Shown piece after piece: positions 40,261 to 41,617 of a DNA stretch of 41,617 nucleotides. How positions within the stretch are numbered: the stretch's first letter is position 1; each line of letters starts with the position of its first letter. The position numbers and the translations under genes were made by a program. Below the pieces are notes generated by a model. It ran no database searches. It was not told the DNA's origin and saw only the letters and a program-made list of their open reading frames with translations. Origin of the DNA: PALSA-1006 sp964532405. GTDB taxonomy: Bacteria; Pseudomonadota; Gammaproteobacteria; Burkholderiales; Gallionellaceae. The stretch spans positions 1 to 41,617 of the forward strand of contig CAZHIC010000020.1 of the NCBI GenBank assembly GCA_964532405.1, written 5' to 3'.

Positions 40261-41268
40261 TTAATCCTGCTTTTTCAACCACCGCGCCGCATCCAGCGCA
40301 AAGTAAGTCAGTATCCCGTCCGCCCCGGCACGTTTGAACGCCAGCAACGATTCCAGCACGACCGCTTCTTCGTTCAGCCAGCCGTTCTGTGCGGCGGCTT
40401 TGAGCATGGCGTATTCGCCGCTCACTTGATAGACGAAGGTGGGGGCTTTGAATTCGTCTTTTACGCGGCGCACGATGTCGAGGTAGGGCATGCCGGGTTT
40501 GACCATGACCATGTCCGCGCCTTCCTGCAAGTCGAGGCCTACTTCCCATAGGGCTTCGTCGGAGTTGGCGGGATCCATTTGGTAGGTGTATTTGTTGCCT
40601 GAGCCCAAGTTGCCGCTGGAGCCGACGGCATCGCGGAACGGGCCGTAGAAGCTGGAGGCATATTTGGCGGAGTAGGCCATGATGCGGGTGTGGATGTAGC
40701 CGTGGGCATCCAGTGCGGTGCGCACCGCGCCGATGCGACCGTCCATCATGTCCGAGGGAGCGACGATGTCTACGCCCGCTGCTGCATGACATTGCGCCTG
40801 TTTAGTCAGCACCGCGATGGTTTCGTCGTTGAGAACGTAGCCGTTGTCGTCGATCAAACCATCCTGCCCGTGGCTGGTGTAAGGATCGAGGGCGATGTCG
40901 GTCATGATGCCGAGTTCGGGGAAGTTCTTCTTCAGGGCAGCAACCACGCGCGGTACGAGTCCGTCCGGATTGTAGGCTTCGTGCGCATCCAGACTTTTTA
41001 GCGGTACGTCGATCACCGGGAAGATCGCCATCACGGGTATGCCCAGCTTGACGCATTGCTCGGCATCCTTCAGCAGCCAGTCCAAAGTTTTGCGCTGCAC
41101 TCCCGGCATGGACTTTATATCCTCGACTTTGTTGCTGCCTTCCAGCACGAAAACCGGGTAGATGAAATCTGCTGAAGTGAGTATGTGCTCTCGCATAAGG
41201 TCGCGTGAAAACTGGTCACGGCGCATGCGGCGCATTCTTTTGTGCGGGTATTGTCCGAGTGTTTGCAT
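40261..41268 (-). CDS. hemB: porphobilinogen synthase (delta-aminolevulinic acid dehydratase)
   Basis: HemB condenses two 5-aminolevulinate molecules to porphobilinogen in haem synthesis. The 335-residue protein carries both active-site lysine motifs (IMAYSAKYASSFYGPFRDA and MVKPGMPYLD). The metal region is LDPYTSHGQDG, the aspartate-rich magnesium type of Pseudomonas-like enzymes rather than the cysteine-rich zinc type. The frame opens at a TTG (41280), but GAGG is spaced for ATG 41268. It is on the strand opposite to the che series. Its link with haem-bearing receptors may be coincidental. Confidence 0.97.
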   Translation of the reverse strand: MQTLGQYPHKRMRRMRRDQFSRDLMREHILTSADFIYPVFVLEGSNKVEDIKSMPGVQRKTLDWLLKDAEQCVKLGIPVMAIFPVIDVPLKSLDAHEAYNPDGLVPRVVAALKKNFPELGIMTDIALDPYTSHGQDGLIDDNGYVLNDETIAVLTKQAQCHAAAGVDIVAPSDMMDGRIGAVRTALDAHGYIHTRIMAYSAKYASSFYGPFRDAVGSSGNLGSGNKYTYQMDPANSDEALWEVGLDLQEGADMVMVKPGMPYLDIVRRVKDEFKAPTFVYQVSGEYAMLKAAAQNGWLNEEAVVLESLLAFKRAGADGILTYFALDAARWLKKQD

Positions 41269-41309
41269 ATATCGCCTCAAAATATTTTCAGAATTTTTGA
41301 ACTATTTTT

Positions 41310-41439
41310 AAATCGCCCCGTCTGAGCTTACAGATGATGTGAGTCATCTCCTGTTTCTCCTCCCTGAGCAGGTGTCTTAACCCCTAAACGTTAAGACTTA
41401 GGCCCCTAACCTCCCCCTTTGGTTCAGGGGTCTTTTTTT
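41310..41439 (+). ncRNA. candidate small RNA with C-rich loops
   Basis: Upstream of hemB, on the opposite strand, a run of four hairpins ends in a terminator. They are AGATGA/TCATCT (41332-41349), CCTG/CAGG (41350-41372), GTCTTAAC/GTTAAGAC (41374-41397) and the terminator stem (41403-41430) with seven Ts. The loops carry TCTCCTCCC, CCCCTAAA and TCCCCCTTT, complementary to Shine-Dalgarno sequences. No ORF is present. A weak promoter (TTTTCA, 17 bases, TTAAAT) lies at about 41286-41314. The start point is a guess; family unknown. Confidence 0.6.
41403..41439 (+). terminator. Rho-independent terminator of the candidate small RNA
   Basis: CCCCT-AACC-loop-GGTT-C-AGGGG forms a 9-bp stem with one bulge, followed by TC and seven Ts. 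It is the clearest intrinsic terminator in the right part of the window. Confidence 0.85.
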
Positions 41440-41486
41440 GTCTGTCATTCCTGCAAAAACCGCTATCCGCAGATAACTAAACTGTT

Positions 41487-41572
41487 CCTTCCCCCTCGCA
41501 GTGGGGGAGAGCGTAGCGAGGGGGCAACTAGGATGGGGGTTGGCTCGGTAGAATAGCAACGTTTCTACCCCC
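41487..41572. repeat. family D repeat, copy 3
   Basis: CCTTCCCCCTCGCAGTGGGG with GAGCGTAGCGAG, then the core 41529-41572 which repeats 5084-5129 with few changes (GAATAGCAACGTTTC and TACCCCC). Nothing else is recognisable from 41573 to the window end. Confidence 0.75.
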
Positions 41573-41617
41573 TTGTATGTTTCGTTTTGCTGGACAAGGT
41601 TAAGTTTTTTGTTGGTT

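Overview
The window is chromosomal DNA of a betaproteobacterium, most likely of the Gallionellaceae/Nitrosomonadales type. The reasons are a betaproteobacterial proteasome-like protease (BPH family), a class Ia ribonucleotide reductase with two ATP cones, a PP0621-type small protein-pilS-pilR-ampD order, an algZ/algR pair divergent from argH, a lysine-rich histone H1-like protein, and receptors with c-type haem motifs. The assignment is inferred from gene content only.

Layout. 1-1200: a scrambled accessory edge with a short secreted-protein fragment, a broken copy of the 3' end of algR, and a Phd/VapC toxin-antitoxin pair with a palindromic operator. 1206-4926: algR-algZ on the minus strand, argH on the plus strand, grxD on the minus strand. 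5203-8954: a small membrane protein, pilS, pilR and ampD, closely packed. 8955-13616: nrdA and nrdB behind a promoter with two NrdR-like boxes. Both genes are followed by extra copies of their own 3' ends. 13617-16441: a histone-like gene (with an assembly gap), a BPH protease, and pabB. 16937-39945: motA, motB and one long same-strand chemotaxis locus. Its order is two haem-type receptors, a 4-helix-bundle receptor, an Aer-like receptor, cheV, cheV, cheY, cheZ, cheA, a receptor-like protein, cheY, cheA, a 36-heptad-type receptor, a DUF559 nuclease-like gene and cheW. 40191-40260 is the stump of another aer-like gene. hemB is on the minus strand, and a probable small RNA lies at the right end.

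How the genes work together. A FliA (sigma-28) type promoter at 19493-19519 heads the receptor/che series. The receptors sense redox, haem and energy signals, and two CheA kinases with two CheY proteins relay them to the MotAB-driven flagellar motor. CheZ, and possibly the protein at 32960-34168, terminates the signal. No cheR, cheB or cheD lies in the window. PilSR and AlgZR are the regulators that govern type IV pili in other proteobacteria, so the window is rich in surface-motility control.

The most unusual layer is repetitive. At least five families of palindromic REP-like elements (called A to E here) fill most of the intergenic gaps from 16.4 kb to 40.2 kb. One family A element at 38992-39403 holds a DUF559 (PD-(D/E)XK-like) gene between its two arms. 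Its start codon directly follows the left arm and its C-terminus is encoded by the right arm, so it may be the coding, possibly autonomous, form of an element whose other copies here are empty. The second unusual layer is in the nrd locus: a 39-codon ORF directly after nrdB repeats the NrdB C-terminal docking tail with mostly synonymous changes, and the nrdA tail is repeated in a hairpin-rich linker.
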